DNA of 64,000 bases from Pyropia yezoensis (lineage: Eukaryota; Rhodophyta; Bangiophyceae; Bangiales; Bangiaceae): the NCBI GenBank assembly GCA_009829735.1, contig CM020619.1, positions 22,066,671 to 22,130,670 of the forward strand, written 5' to 3'. Below, piece after piece: positions 63,184 to 64,000 of this stretch; the stretch's first letter is position 1, and each line of letters starts with the position of its first letter. The position numbers were made by a program, and so were the translations under genes. The notes under the pieces were generated by a model. That model had not been told where the DNA came from, did no database searches, and was given only the letters and a program-made list of their open reading frames with translations.

Positions 63184-64000
63184 TTGGTAAAGCAGCAGGG
63201 GACGGGTTTCCATCACCCTAGTGGTGAAGCCGTCTTCGGCCCTGGCAACCGGATAGGGAGGCAGTCCTTTTCTTGTATCCGCGATGTTTCACGATTTCGC
63301 CCATGCTTCTTCCATCCCAGGCCACATCTTGCACTGTCGAGTTGCATCGCTTCCAACGAGCGTCCTATCGCGAATCGACGTGCTGAGCAACGCCGAATGA
63401 GTCCCAGATGCGTCCGTTTGCACAACAACGGACTGCCTTGAGGAGCAGTCATTCGTCAGTGGCTTGTCATCGGAAGCACTTGATTTGTCATCTGCAGATT
63501 GTTTGTGTTACTTTTCCGATCGGCCGAAAATTGAGCACTCACCAATGCCTTTCGCACGACGCCAGCATCAACCTCATCCAATCCCGAAATTCAGAAAACT
63601 ATTCCATAATCTCACATCCCCGCCTGCGTCATCTGGGCTGATGCTTGACAACACGAAGACGGAACAGCGCGAACGAGTATGTCTTTCCTCGCTTTGCATA
63701 CGTACACAGATAGTCCACCACTTTGTTCAAGGTAAGCTGCGAGACTTTGCACGCATGTTTTTCTTCATTTTCTTCATTTTTTAATGTGGAGCAATAGTTC
63801 GTCCAGATGATATCGTACAATGTTGCTCTGAAAGTGCTTCCCACTTGTTTTCGGCAGTACTGCTTGCGCAGTTCTTGGAAGAACTCTTGGAACGGTACTC
63901 AGAACTTTTCCGAGGGGCGTTCAAGATTTTGTACTTTCTTACTCTTCGGGCCGCCACCTGAGTAGTTCCAAAGACTATCATTCAGGGCATAGGAACGTAG
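63184..64000. other. AT-richer end region, no gene recognised
   Basis: Base composition shifts clearly toward AT after about 63450. Short frames on both strands (- 63629-63844 reads NEENEEKHACKVSQLTLNKV; + 63464-63784) show no recognisable family. A partial gene continuing past the window is possible. Confidence 0.3.

Noticed and set aside
62817..63188. Target duplication for the inverted family D LTR
   Set aside because: Flanks CACGG and TTGGT do not match.
1..64000. Reassigned stop codons (TAG/TAA/TGA as sense)
   Set aside because: Stops replace Gln, Trp, Arg, Glu and Tyr without a consistent rule, and the same triplets terminate normal-looking ORFs; mutation explains them better.

Overview
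The window looks like nuclear DNA of a GC-rich eukaryote, most likely an alga or another protist. The evidence is chromodomain Ty3/gypsy retrotransposons, a Crypton-type tyrosine-recombinase transposon, an IS630/Tc1-mariner DDE transposase, solo LTRs with 5-bp target duplications, inverted-repeat elements, plausible GT-AG introns, and long G/C homopolymers with Ala/Pro/Gly/Arg-rich frames. No rRNA, tRNA, CRISPR or prokaryotic operon was recognised. The species cannot be named from the sequence alone.

Layout. 1-~3700: 3' part of a chromovirus (family B, copy B1, pol on +) ending in a chromodomain, followed by a long convergent antisense ORF. 3638-4091: a dispersed repeat seen again at 55439-55916. 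5103-6635: a decayed DDE transposase. 9912-13513: a multi-exon gene for a P-loop NTPase resembling Crinkler/RHS-type proteins. 13.5-18.7 kb: very GC-rich DNA with remnants of an M48-like peptidase (-) and an ABC ATPase (+), plus one better-preserved gene (16255-17445, -). 18707-19146: a MITE. 19366-40260: a second family B copy (B2, pol on -), split by a 14.3-kb insertion of family A (25063-39394). That insertion is LTR-body-LTR-body-LTR in tandem and is flanked by the target duplication ACTTG. 40399-43170: a 5'-truncated third chromovirus (family C). 44221-47785: a decayed Crypton. 47.8-52.5 kb: G-rich low-complexity and repeat DNA. 52885-54840: a long ORF, possibly ORF1-like. 55439-58995: remnants of a family E pol and a diverged family A copy (A'), the latter split by a family D solo LTR. 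59.2-61.0 kb: a gene or gene remnant on - with about 30 repeats of a 36-bp unit coding an RGG/Pro-rich repeat. 62043-63183: two more family D LTRs in inverted orientation. 63.2-64 kb: AT-richer DNA with nothing recognised.

The most notable structures are the family B antisense ORF, kept at the same 111-bp spacing from pol in two oppositely oriented copies; the family A array, whose two bodies share all inactivating mutations and so were duplicated after insertion; a textbook -1 frameshift heptamer at the family A gag/pro junction; a zinc-finger ORF upstream of family A gag; and the reconstructed NTPase gene. Many premature stops in the mobile elements are C-to-T or G-to-A changes, which suggests methylation- or RIP-like decay.
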